Source: an uncultured Bacteroidales bacterium
GTDB lineage: Bacteria; Bacteroidota; Bacteroidia; Bacteroidales; Paludibacteraceae
DNA length: 47,377 nt
Assembly: GCA_900319035.1 (NCBI GenBank)
Contig: ONMU01000031.1
Location: 1-47,377 of the forward strand
Direction of reading: 5' to 3'
Made by a program: the position numbers and the translations under genes. This document shows, piece by piece, positions 40,218 through 47,278 of the stretch (the stretch's first letter is position 1; every line of letters begins with the position of its first letter). Under the pieces are notes generated by a model. It was not told where the DNA came from. It was given only the letters and a program-made list of their open reading frames with translations, and made no database searches.

Positions 40218-43200
40218 TTATTCATCCTCGTTGGTGAGACCATAGACCACATCGAGGTTAACCCCGTATTGCTCGACAATCATGTCGTAATCGAAGCAAT
40301 AGGCTTGATCGAGTACCGACTCCGTAGTGAGACCGGACTGCCCATCCGGGACACTGGATTGCGTGTAACCCTGAATGACGTTCTTAAAACGGAACGAGCG
40401 TTTCTTACCGAGGTACGCAGGTGAGTGCTCCATATAGAACGGCAGCGAGGATTTAGCCAGCAGCGACTCACCGATCTTCTTGCTATGCAGCTGATAGAGT
40501 TCAAAGACACGTTTATAGCGCAAGTACAGAATTTTCTTGGGCTCTGCGAACTCAACAGGCGAGGAACTGTTGTCCACCTTGAGGTGCGAGACCGTTTCTA
40601 TGCGATAATCCGCCTGCATGCACAGATGGCCTTCGGTACGCAGGAAACTGATGATATCCCAAAGCGTAGCTACTTCGTTGTTACGCTTGGTTTCTTTGTT
40701 CTGCTCCATGATGCCATCGACCGCAATCGAAAGCAAATCGGCATAGGAGAACGGCAGATCCAAACGGTTCTGCAGGCAATGGAATGCCGCTAAGACGGAT
40801 GCCCAGTTATTGGCAATACGATCCTCAACGCCTCTGTTCTCAAGCGCCTTGCGCAGGTCCTCTTGCACTTGTTTGTACGAATGTGCATACTCGGCTTCGA
40901 ACAATGCACGGTTACGGAGAATGTCCATTGTCAGATGTGTGCATCCCATCTTGCGGAGCTCTTTGAGACGCTGGAACTTCATCTTGGATTCGGGTGTGAA
41001 TTCGGACTTGTCGTAGCGCAGGAAGATGAATCGTGAGAAAAGGGCAATGTCGGCTGTGGCCATCTCCTGACCGGAGAGGATGATGCCGGAGTTAACGCGC
41101 GTCACCTCGCGTTTCTTGTCCTTGTCCATGTTCATGCGGTTGCGCCCGGTGCCATCCCAAAGACCTTTGAGAAACTCCCGTTTGTCGATGTCGATGGTGT
41201 TCTTGAACTCATCGATATGCACGAGGGCATTGGCACATTGCGCCACGGCATCTGCGAGCGCAGGAAGCGTGGAGTTCTGGATGTTCGGCGGCGTATTCTC
41301 GATGATGAAGAACGACATGAGCGAGTGACCGAGTTCGGACTTGCCGGAGCCTTTCGGACCAAACAGATTGAGGATGGGGAACGACTTGGTTTGCGCCGTG
41401 ACGACGTCGCGAAACAAGGTTGCCAACAGGAATGATAGTCCGATTTTGGCGTTGTCGCCGAAAACGTCTATCAGTTGCTCTGCGTATGTGCGTAGCGTGA
41501 CCTTGCCTAATCCGTAGTGGACGAAACTCCGCTCGAACTGGTAGAGCGATTTCTGCTTCTCATAGATCGACGAGAATGCCGGCAGGTAGAAGTTGCCTTG
41601 GTCACCCAAGCGCACGATACCGAAATCATCCACTTTGTGCCATGTGCGCCCATCGAAAATACCGTTTCCGAAGGCGAAGAATCCGTGATCCTGCCAACCG
41701 AGCTGGGTGATAGGCTCTGCCGTTTCGGTGGCTTTATAGAGGAACTGTTTGAGGCGTGTCAGCTGTTCCTCTTTTGCCAACCAGATATAGTTGCCGATGG
41801 ACTCGATTTTCTGCTTGAAACGACTGAGGCTGACTAAATCTTCTGCCTTGAACTCGATGATACGTTTCTCGCCATCTTCGTTCTCAATCTCGAATAGACG
41901 AAGCGCATTGGATCCGCCATCAGAGATATGGAACAGCGGACGAAGGAGGAAGTTCGACCATTGAAAAATCTTACCGTTTGCACCGATGGAGATATACGCA
42001 TTACCTCTGGTCTGAAAGCCGTATTTCTCGAAGAGGTCGAGGTAATGCGAGTTCTGATCGTTGCACCGAAGCGACTCCTCGCGGCGGTTCTGTTGTGCAG
42101 CATGAATAGCCTTGCGCCACATGGACTTACCTTGGATGACATCGTGGAGTAGATTGATGTACCGATCCACCTCATACTCGCGCTCCAGACGACCTAAGAG
42201 GAATGCCACTTTGTCCACAATCTCCGTGGGCGAGAGCCCTTGTGTCTGAATCAGTTTCTGGGCATACCAAACGGGGAAATCCTGCGTCTCAAGATCGTCG
42301 TAGAGCAGGCGCGATTTGCAGAACGAATCCGGATCCTGCTTACGACCTTCTTGACCTAAAGGAATCTCCTTGACGCTTACGTCAAAACCGAGGTTCCAGG
42401 CTTGGACAGCGGATTTCATAACCTTTTGAATGCCGGTTCCGTACGGAGTGCCTACTTTCGGGCAGTCCGCATCGGGCATGAAGATCAGTTTGGTAGCATT
42501 CCTTTGCAGGACTTTGAACTGCTCATCCGTCCAATCCGAGCCCAACGAAGCGACCGCATTGAGGATACCGATGGACTGCAGACGCAGTACGTCCGGCGCT
42601 CCTTCGACCAGCACATACACGCCATCTTTGACCGCGGCACGAGCGGCTATGTCGATACCGAAAACAGACTGACTCTTCTGGTAGATGAGACTGTTGGAAG
42701 AATTGAGGTACTTGGGCGTTTTGTCGTCATCCGCCATCGTGCGTGCCGTGTAGCCGATGATGCGGTTGTAGCGGTCGCGGATGGGGATCATGATACGAGC
42801 ACGGAAGAAGTCGTAATCCTTTTTCGACTTCTCCGAGTGCGCGATGAGACCAAGTTGGGTGAGAATCTCGCTGGAGAGCAGTTGCTGCTTCGCATAGTTG
42901 ATGAGCCCATCCCATGCATCATACGCGAAGCCGATGCCGAACTCTTCGACGAACTCCTTGCCCCAGCGATTGAGGGCATACGTATAAGCGGCACGAGCCT
43001 GATCGTCCTGATTGTGAATGTTCGCAACATAGTACTTCTGAATGAGGGAATAGGCCGTGAACATCGCCTCGCGCTGTTTGTCTTGTTCCTGCTCTTCGGG
43101 TGTGCGCTCGTGCGTATCCTCCTCTATGGAGATATGGTACTTGCTCGCCAGATGGCGAACCGCTTCCGGAAAATCCATATTCTCCTTCTTCTGGATAAAG

Positions 43201-43406
43201 GCGATAGCGTCACCGCCTTCGCCACATCCGAAACAATGCCACGTGTTCCGCGCGGGATTAATATGGAGAGAGGGCGTTTTCTCATGGTGTAACGGGCAAC
43301 AGCATTTAAAGCTGCTGCCAGACGGATGCAAGGTAGCATAATCAGAGACAACGTCTTTGATATTCACCTGCATTCGAACTAATTCTATGGTTCTATTGGA
43401 TATCAT
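40218..43406 (-). CDS. Plasmid/phage-type DNA primase fused to a P-loop helicase-like ATPase
   Basis: This 1062-aa protein begins with a DnaG-type CHC2 zinc finger (residues 35-62: CPLHHEKTPS...WHCFGCGEGGD, ligands C37, H40, C58, C61). A primase core and TOPRIM motif follow (VLVEGAPDVL with E268; FMPDADC with D312 and D314). The C-terminal half has a P-loop ATPase: NLFGPKGSGKSELG near 682-692, and ALVHIDEFKN (Walker B) about 60 residues later. After that come arginine-containing segments (GIILSGQE, SRFIFLRYD) typical of primase-associated helicase ATPases. The architecture fits replication initiation of a plasmid, phage satellite or integrative element rather than the host replisome. The iteron cluster downstream and the divergent regulator upstream support this. 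Confidence 0.85.
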   Translation of the reverse strand: MISNRTIELVRMQVNIKDVVSDYATLHPSGSSFKCCCPLHHEKTPSLHINPARNTWHCFGCGEGGDAIAFIQKKENMDFPEAVRHLASKYHISIEEDTHERTPEEQEQDKQREAMFTAYSLIQKYYVANIHNQDDQARAAYTYALNRWGKEFVEEFGIGFAYDAWDGLINYAKQQLLSSEILTQLGLIAHSEKSKKDYDFFRARIMIPIRDRYNRIIGYTARTMADDDKTPKYLNSSNSLIYQKSQSVFGIDIAARAAVKDGVYVLVEGAPDVLRLQSIGILNAVASLGSDWTDEQFKVLQRNATKLIFMPDADCPKVGTPYGTGIQKVMKSAVQAWNLGFDVSVKEIPLGQEGRKQDPDSFCKSRLLYDDLETQDFPVWYAQKLIQTQGLSPTEIVDKVAFLLGRLEREYEVDRYINLLHDVIQGKSMWRKAIHAAQQNRREESLRCNDQNSHYLDLFEKYGFQTRGNAYISIGANGKIFQWSNFLLRPLFHISDGGSNALRLFEIENEDGEKRIIEFKAEDLVSLSRFKQKIESIGNYIWLAKEEQLTRLKQFLYKATETAEPITQLGWQDHGFFAFGNGIFDGRTWHKVDDFGIVRLGDQGNFYLPAFSSIYEKQKSLYQFERSFVHYGLGKVTLRTYAEQLIDVFGDNAKIGLSFLLATLFRDVVTAQTKSFPILNLFGPKGSGKSELGHSLMSFFIIENTPPNIQNSTLPALADAVAQCANALVHIDEFKNTIDIDKREFLKGLWDGTGRNRMNMDKDKKREVTRVNSGIILSGQEMATADIALFSRFIFLRYDKSEFTPESKMKFQRLKELRKMGCTHLTMDILRNRALFEAEYAHSYKQVQEDLRKALENRGVEDRIANNWASVLAAFHCLQNRLDLPFSYADLLSIAVDGIMEQNKETKRNNEVATLWDIISFLRTEGHLCMQADYRIETVSHLKVDNSSSPVEFAEPKKILYLRYKRVFELYQLHSKKIGESLLAKSSLPFYMEHSPAYLGKKRSFRFKNVIQGYTQSSVPDGQSGLTTESVLDQAYCFDYDMIVEQYGVNLDVVYGLTNEDE

Positions 43407-43430
43407 TTTAAGTTAGGATATTAGGTTTTT

Positions 43431-43457
43431 AAAAGAGAGTTGGAACGCGTCCAACTC
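43431..43457 (-). terminator. Possible terminator or attenuator between the 80-aa gene and the primase gene
   Basis: Minus strand GAGTTGGA-CGCGT-TCCAACTC hairpin followed by TCTTTTAAAAA. The T-run is short, so partial read-through into the primase gene is likely. Confidence 0.5.
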
Positions 43458-43468
43458 ATTACCAATTA

Positions 43469-43711
43469 TTACTCCGCGATGTGGTATCTCTTGTAATAAT
43501 TCTCCGCAAACCGCTCCTGACTACGATCTGCATAACGGAAACGTGCAAGGATGGTGTCGATGACCTCATCCTCTAACTTGGTCAGGTTCTCATGCTCGCA
43601 CTTGTAATAAAAAGTGGAGTTACTCCATCCGGTGCGTTGCATCACCAGACGCTTGAAATTGCGACGGCGACTGCCGCACAATTGCTCATAATAAGACTTA
43701 AAACTTTTCAT
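43469..43711 (-). CDS. Small basic hypothetical protein, possible DNA-binding
   Basis: The 80-aa protein has a basic N-terminus (SRRRNFKRLVMQRTGWSNS). Residues about 17-45 could form a helix-turn-helix-like unit (FKRLVMQRTGWSNSTFYYKC), and a helical C-terminus ends ENYYKRYHIAE. No firm family match. It lies 62 bp upstream of the primase-helicase gene on the same strand and shares the intergenic region with the divergent XRE regulator. A role in control of replication of the element is plausible but inferred. Confidence 0.6.
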   Translation of the reverse strand: MKSFKSYYEQLCGSRRRNFKRLVMQRTGWSNSTFYYKCEHENLTKLEDEVIDTILARFRYADRSQERFAENYYKRYHIAE

Positions 43712-43765
43712 AGTTATGTTTATTTATTGGTTTTGGTTAAAAAATGCAAAAATAATTCAAAAATT

Positions 43766-43916
43766 GCGTATTATATTTGCGTATTTGCAATTTTTGTTGT
43801 ACTTTTGTGGTGCAAAATTAGTATATTTTATTGATAAATGACCTAAAAACTGCAAGAAAAGCGTATTATTATAGCATTTTAGTAATTATAATACGCAAAT
43901 GCGCACTATAATTACT
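43766..43916. promoter_or_regulatory. Repeated GCGTATTATA operator-like boxes and leader hairpins
   Basis: GCGTATTATA occurs at 43766-43775 (direct, abutting the -33 box), as GCGTATTAT-T-ATA at 43861-43873, and inverted as TATAATACGC at 43887-43896. The last two can form a 9-bp stem. AGTAATTATA (43881-43890) can instead pair with TATAATTACT (43907-43916), a hairpin ending 17 nt before the regulator ATG. This fits autoregulation of the XRE gene and control of both divergent genes. Confidence 0.6.
43776..43807 (+). promoter_or_regulatory. Promoter of the XRE regulator gene
   Basis: TTTG (43776-43779), 20-nt spacer, TACTTTTG (43800-43807). The start near 43814 gives a leader of about 120 nt containing the paired hairpins. 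Confidence 0.78.
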
Positions 43917-43933
43917 TTTTAACTTCAAAATCT

Positions 43934-44509
43934 ATGTACGACGGAGATGTAATTCGGCTTTTATTAGCCAAACAAAAGAAGACCCAACGCGATTTATCGT
44001 TGGCAGTAACCGGCAAGCCCAACAGCAGCTTGCATAACTTGTACAAGAACCCGACAGCTGCGACACTGGAAAAGATTGCAGACTTTTTCAATGTCACGAC
44101 TGACTCCTTTTTTATTCGTGAGCGAAAGCCGATTGATTACGAAACGGAGAAAGACATGGAGAATGGCTATTTGAAGAAGCTGATCCAATACCAAGAGACC
44201 ACCATCAATGCGGCACACTTGTTGGATGATGCCAATAATTATATACTGGAGCAGTTGAAGCATCGCGTGGCTGAGTTGGAGAGTAGGTTAAAATATATAC
44301 AGGCTCATCCGGAAGCAATCGCTGAGTTGCCACCGCTGCCGGAGTTCAACTTGATTGTTCCATACGCACAAGGTGTGGGAGAGCCGACAGTATATACGAA
44401 TCTGACTGCGGCGCAAAAGCGTCAGAATAAGATTCACAAAAAATACCAAAAGAAAGTTATCGAACCGCAGATCAAAGAGACCCTTGAGGAACTCGATAGT
44501 GAAAAATAG
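43934..44509 (+). CDS. XRE/HTH_3-type transcriptional regulator with coiled coil
   Basis: The 191-aa protein has an N-terminal helix-turn-helix (residues 5-62: VIRLLLAKQKKTQRDLSLAV, then LHNLYKNPTAATLEKIADFF). A helical, probably coiled-coil, segment covers about 70-125 (YLKKLIQYQETTINAAHLL, LEQLKHRVAELESRLKYI). A proline-rich link and a basic C-terminus follow (AQKRQNKIHKKYQKK). It is divergent from the 80-aa and primase genes, the classic position for a repressor controlling a mobile element's replication module. Repeated boxes cover its promoter. It ends at a strong bidirectional terminator shared with the convergent RloB gene. Confidence 0.85.
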   Translation: MYDGDVIRLLLAKQKKTQRDLSLAVTGKPNSSLHNLYKNPTAATLEKIADFFNVTTDSFFIRERKPIDYETEKDMENGYLKKLIQYQETTINAAHLLDDANNYILEQLKHRVAELESRLKYIQAHPEAIAELPPLPEFNLIVPYAQGVGEPTVYTNLTAAQKRQNKIHKKYQKKVIEPQIKETLEELDSEK

Positions 44510-44515
44510 AAATAG

Positions 44516-44544
44516 AAAATGCAGGCTCAAAAACCTGCATTTTT
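44516..44544. terminator. Bidirectional rho-independent terminator
   Basis: AAAATGCAGG-CTCAAAAA-CCTGCATTTT, a 10-bp perfect stem with T-runs in both orientations. It separates the convergent XRE regulator and RloB-like genes. Confidence 0.92.
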
Positions 44545-44600
44545 GCATTTTATTTGGGGTAAAGTGCTCCACTGAGGGGGTAAGTGCCAAGTATAAAGTA

Positions 44601-45191
44601 CTATTTTTTACTTTTATTTTCTAAAAGTTCTAATTTTTCAAAGAGTTGATACATCTGTGAATAAGAGATTTCTGCTCCTTCATCATGCAGTTCAACGGAC
44701 CGTTTGGCTAAGTTCAATGCTTTTTCAAGGTCACCATGCTGGGACAGAAATTCATAGAGCCTGATACGCTGAAAGTACTTCTTGGTTTTCTCGTATCCAG
44801 GCATGTACTTGCATAGCTCTTTTGCTACTGCTTCATAATCTGCATACTTCCGGTGCGAAGGTTTGGGCATAAAGTGCATTAGGAACCAATATTCAGTACA
44901 CGGATCTGTCTCTATAAATGTTACCTTTTGAAAGATCCTTTGTTGTTTGGCTCTATGGTAAGCTTGCTTCTCTGAAGGATGCGTATTCAATCTATCCATG
45001 TCTAATAGACAGATAATCTCATCATACCCCTCGGTGACACATTGTCTCGCTTCTGCAAGTAAATGCTTTATATCCGAGTGCTGCGGAATAGAAGGACGCA
45101 TTTTAAATGGATAATGACCAACTATACGTAGAGAGTCAATATAAAACCATTCAGTTATTCCTTCGCCAAAGATTGCGATACTCTTTTTCAT
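44601..45191 (-). CDS. RloB-like TOPRIM protein (effector of an ATPase-TOPRIM defence pair)
   Basis: The 196-aa protein matches RloB. TOPRIM motifs are FGEGITEWFY (E10, E14) and CLLDMDRL (D64, D66). The hallmark DPCTEYWFLMHF (97-107; family form NPcFElWlLlHF) follows. The acidic residues expected for metal binding are present, so a nuclease or related activity is plausible. The ATG overlaps the stop of the upstream ATPase gene by 4 bp (ATGA). This gene order and overlap match AbiL-type systems (AbiLi/AbiLii) and resemble PARIS (AriA/AriB). The small size and RloB motif favour the AbiL/RloAB type over a DUF4435 AriB. Confidence 0.82.
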   Translation of the reverse strand: MKKSIAIFGEGITEWFYIDSLRIVGHYPFKMRPSIPQHSDIKHLLAEARQCVTEGYDEIICLLDMDRLNTHPSEKQAYHRAKQQRIFQKVTFIETDPCTEYWFLMHFMPKPSHRKYADYEAVAKELCKYMPGYEKTKKYFQRIRLYEFLSQHGDLEKALNLAKRSVELHDEGAEISYSQMYQLFEKLELLENKSKK

Positions 45192-46402
45192 TGCATGTCC
45201 TCCGTTGACTCGTCCAGATATATCGCTCCTGTAAATGGCAGTTTGACCAATTTACCTTGACGATACGCGTTATATGGCGATATGTTTTTGTGTAAACCAA
45301 GGTCTGAGAGGCGAACCAATTCCGTTTCGGCCTCTTCGTTCTTATCCGTAAACCAGATAGTATCACGGCGAACAAAATCTTCATTCAGCAAATTGATGTC
45401 ATGCGTAGCTATCAATAATTGCGATGTACCAGTATTATTTGCAAGATATACACGCAGGAAATAGGATAGCAACTCGTAATGCAAACTCGTCTCTATCTCG
45501 TCAATGATAATGAATTGATTGTCTTGCACGAGATACTTCATAATGGCTGCAATGCCCATGAAGCGCAAAGTACCATGTGATTCCAATTCTTCCGGCAAAG
45601 TACCTATACCATTTAGCGTCTCATGCGAAAAGATAATAGAAGATGCATCTGAAGAAAGGTGGAATTCGTTGATGTTGAAATCTGATTTCTGCAGGAATTG
45701 GATGATAAACTGTTTGAGTTTACCATCCTTATCGTTCTTCAGCTCCTTATGGAGGAAAAACGACAAATCAATGGATGGCCTTAATACTTCAGAGAAATTA
45801 CTATCAATCCACGTATAAACCGTATTTAAGCGAGTGCTGACTACATTCGACTTACCAAAGGCTGCTATCACAGAGCAGTTGTTAAGGGTGTTTCCGGCAA
45901 CGAAATCTTGTTCGCGACGAGACAAACCAAGATTCTTACCAAACTCCACTTGAGTACTATCCGTTTCCGGGTTATATTTGCGTTCGAAAAGCATGGTGGG
46001 ACGCACTGATGAATAAACCATCAGTTTCTCCTCCAGAATACGCTCATTGTTGAATAGTAGATTCAGGTTGTACTTCTCACCTTCGAGATAAAAATTCATC
46101 TGCATCCGAGTCGGCTCGTTCTTACTATGGCCATCTAACAAGAATGGAACCACATCAATCTCCTCAGTTTTACTTTGAGGATAATGAAGCAAAGTATGAA
46201 CAAAGGTCTCAAAAGCATTGAGGACTTTTGTTTTACCAGACGCATTGGCACCGTAAACAACGCCCATTTTCAAAAGGCGTACGCCAGGCTTAACCTCTAC
46301 GGTGTATTCTTCTAATAACCCTTTATCCGTTGTGGGCACAAAACTAAGCGTTTGCTGCGAACGGATGGAATAGTAATTCTCTACTGAAAAATCAGCTACC
46401 AT
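45188..46402 (-). CDS. RloA/AAA_15-type SMC-like ATPase (sensor of the defence pair)
   Basis: The 404-aa protein starts at ATG 46402 (MVADFSVENYYSIRSQQTLSF), the usual N-terminus of OLD/RloA-type ATPases. An in-frame start at 46456 lies inside the promoter and is rejected. Walker A is GANASGKT (51-58), Walker B is FIIIDEIETSLH (DE at 301-302), and the H-loop is ATHD (332-335). The middle part carries the lid and dimerisation region. The family senses phage infection and licenses a partner TOPRIM nuclease. The partner gene overlaps by 4 bp. This is the cargo closest to the candidate attachment sites. Confidence 0.87.
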   Translation of the reverse strand: MVADFSVENYYSIRSQQTLSFVPTTDKGLLEEYTVEVKPGVRLLKMGVVYGANASGKTKVLNAFETFVHTLLHYPQSKTEEIDVVPFLLDGHSKNEPTRMQMNFYLEGEKYNLNLLFNNERILEEKLMVYSSVRPTMLFERKYNPETDSTQVEFGKNLGLSRREQDFVAGNTLNNCSVIAAFGKSNVVSTRLNTVYTWIDSNFSEVLRPSIDLSFFLHKELKNDKDGKLKQFIIQFLQKSDFNINEFHLSSDASSIIFSHETLNGIGTLPEELESHGTLRFMGIAAIMKYLVQDNQFIIIDEIETSLHYELLSYFLRVYLANNTGTSQLLIATHDINLLNEDFVRRDTIWFTDKNEEAETELVRLSDLGLHKNISPYNAYRQGKLVKLPFTGAIYLDESTEDMQ

Positions 46403-46425
46403 AGTTGTAAATCTTAAATTTGCTG

Positions 46426-46457
46426 CAAAATTACAAATAAAAATTGAATTATACAAA
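46426..46457 (-). promoter_or_regulatory. Promoter of the RloA-RloB operon
   Basis: Minus strand TTTG (46457-46454), 20-nt spacer, TAATTTTG (46433-46426). The start near 46419 leaves about 17 nt to ATG 46402. Confidence 0.8.
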
Positions 46458-46594
46458 TTTTATTTTAGTTTTTCGTAATTTTTCTACGTTTTACTGCGTT
46501 ATAAACATAAATTTTATTATTTAGTCAATCGAAACACTCAATATCTTATGCCAGCGGGGTATCAGTTCGTTGTTATATACCTTATGAATAAAAT

Positions 46595-46633
46595 TGTGCG
46601 CATAGCTGGCACGCTCATACGCACCTGCGCACA
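46595..46633. repeat. Inverted repeat TGTGCGCA...TGCGCACA
   Basis: Two perfect 8-bp arms (46595-46602 and 46626-46633) around a 23-nt loop. The loop has further partial symmetry (GTGCGCAT versus ATACGCAC). It lies in the 357-bp gap before the plus-strand promoter at 46760. No gene is seen from 46458 to 46759. Confidence 0.55.
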
Positions 46634-46759
46634 CGAGATTTTGAGCTTTCCGAGAAAATGGCAAAAACACTTATTCGAACTAATTAATGTTTGAAAGGGA
46701 TTCAAAAGTACACAGTTATTAACAAAATCGTGCTAAAATTGCATTTTTTTGCCAAAAAA

Positions 46760-46791
46760 TTTGCATAATTCCAAAAAAAGCAGTACCTTTG
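46760..46791 (+). promoter_or_regulatory. Plus-strand promoter driving a short non-coding transcript
   Basis: TTTG (46760-46763), 20-nt spacer ending AAAAAAAGCAG, TACCTTTG (46784-46791). It is the same spacer end as at the AraC gene. The next strong terminator is at 46954-46987. Confidence 0.78.
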
Positions 46792-46930
46792 CACTCGCTT
46801 TTGAAAAGAAGAAAAAACTGCCCGAAATCGGCACAAGCCGTCCTAAGGTAGAATGGTATTTGAAATTGCTAACCAACTGATTGATAATCAGGAAGAAAGT
46901 TAATAGCTGGGCGAGGGTTTCTCGCGAGTT

Positions 46931-46954
46931 CGAGTCTCGTCCGCACCGCAAAAA
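46931..46954 (+). repeat. Candidate attachment-site core, copy 1 (tRNA-Asp 3' end)
   Basis: A 24-nt sequence starting CGAGTCTCGTCCGC and ending in AAAAA, identical to 47113-47136. Here it lies in the full T-arm context. tRNA 3' ends are the usual target of tyrosine integrases. Confidence 0.6.
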
Positions 46955-46987
46955 ACGCAATTTCTCTTTTGAGAGGTTGCGTTTTTT
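46954..46987 (+). terminator. Rho-independent terminator after the tRNA-like end
   Basis: AACGCAA...TCTC-TTTT-GAGA...TTGCGTT followed by TTTT. Strong hairpin. Confidence 0.88.
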
Positions 46988-47051
46988 CGTGTGATGGTCT
47001 GACTCGAACTCTCTTTGGGGTCCCCGCAAATTTTAATTTGTGGGGAGAGGA

Positions 47052-47107
47052 GGAAGCGCGACCATTACATAAGTTACGCAGTAACGTAATCATGGATCGC
47101 CGCTTCC
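47052..47107. repeat. Long imperfect hairpin between the two tRNA-like copies
   Basis: GGAAGCG/CGCTTCC, CGA/TCG, CCAT/ATGG, ATTAC/GTAAT and GTTAC/GTAAC pair in nested order, about 20 or more pairs, with a GCA apex. An adjacent CCCCGCAAAT/ATTTGTGGGG hairpin sits at about 47025-47045. There is no coding content. Confidence 0.7.
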
Positions 47108-47112
47108 GACGA

Positions 47113-47136
47113 CGAGTCTCGTCCGCACCGCAAAAA
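47113..47136 (+). repeat. Candidate attachment-site core, copy 2
   Basis: Identical 24-nt core to 46931-46954, but the upstream T-arm half is replaced by unrelated hairpin sequence. The 159 bp between the cores would be the DNA delimited by these two sites. Confidence 0.6.
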
Positions 47137-47160
47137 GACATCCATTAGGGTGTCTTTTTT
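47132..47160 (+). terminator. Rho-independent terminator after att-like copy 2
   Basis: AGACATCC-ATTA-GGGTGTCT (8 pairs, one wobble) followed by TTTTT. Confidence 0.85.
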
Positions 47161-47214
47161 GTTTTAGTGCAGAAATAGAGTGCTTTAGTGCGTAGTTGTG
47201 CGACCGTATGTATA

Positions 47215-47251
47215 TAAAAAGAAAAACCGCTGGCCAGTGACGGTCAGCGGT
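47215..47251 (-). terminator. Rho-independent terminator of the right-edge gene
   Basis: Minus strand ACCGCTGACC...GGCCAGCGGT (10 pairs, one wobble) followed by TTTTTCTTTTT, about 28 nt after the stop of the partial gene. Confidence 0.88.
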
Positions 47252-47278
47252 GAAATAAAATAAGAGTGAATAATGGGT

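Larger units (their letters stand above)
46798..46987 (+). ncRNA. Short RNA gene ending in a tRNA-Asp-like 3' half
   Basis: Promoter, about 155 nt with no coding frame, then TCGCGAGTTCGAGTCTCGTC (T-arm) and CCGCACC plus G (acceptor 3' strand), then a terminator. The T-loop GTTCGAGTC and a T-stem GCGAG/CTCGT are intact. The 3' sequence matches the Bacteroidales tRNA-Asp ending as I recall it. The complementary 5' acceptor GGTGCGG is absent, so this is not an intact tRNA. It may be a remnant left after integration of an element, or a chimeric RNA. Confidence 0.5.

Noticed and set aside
46843-46948. An intact tRNA with a CTGA-TTGATAA-TCAG anticodon-like arm (Ile, GAT)
   Set aside because: The acceptor 5' strand GGTGCGG and a proper D-arm are missing, and the variable region would be far too long for tRNA-Ile. 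Only the 3' half fits a tRNA.
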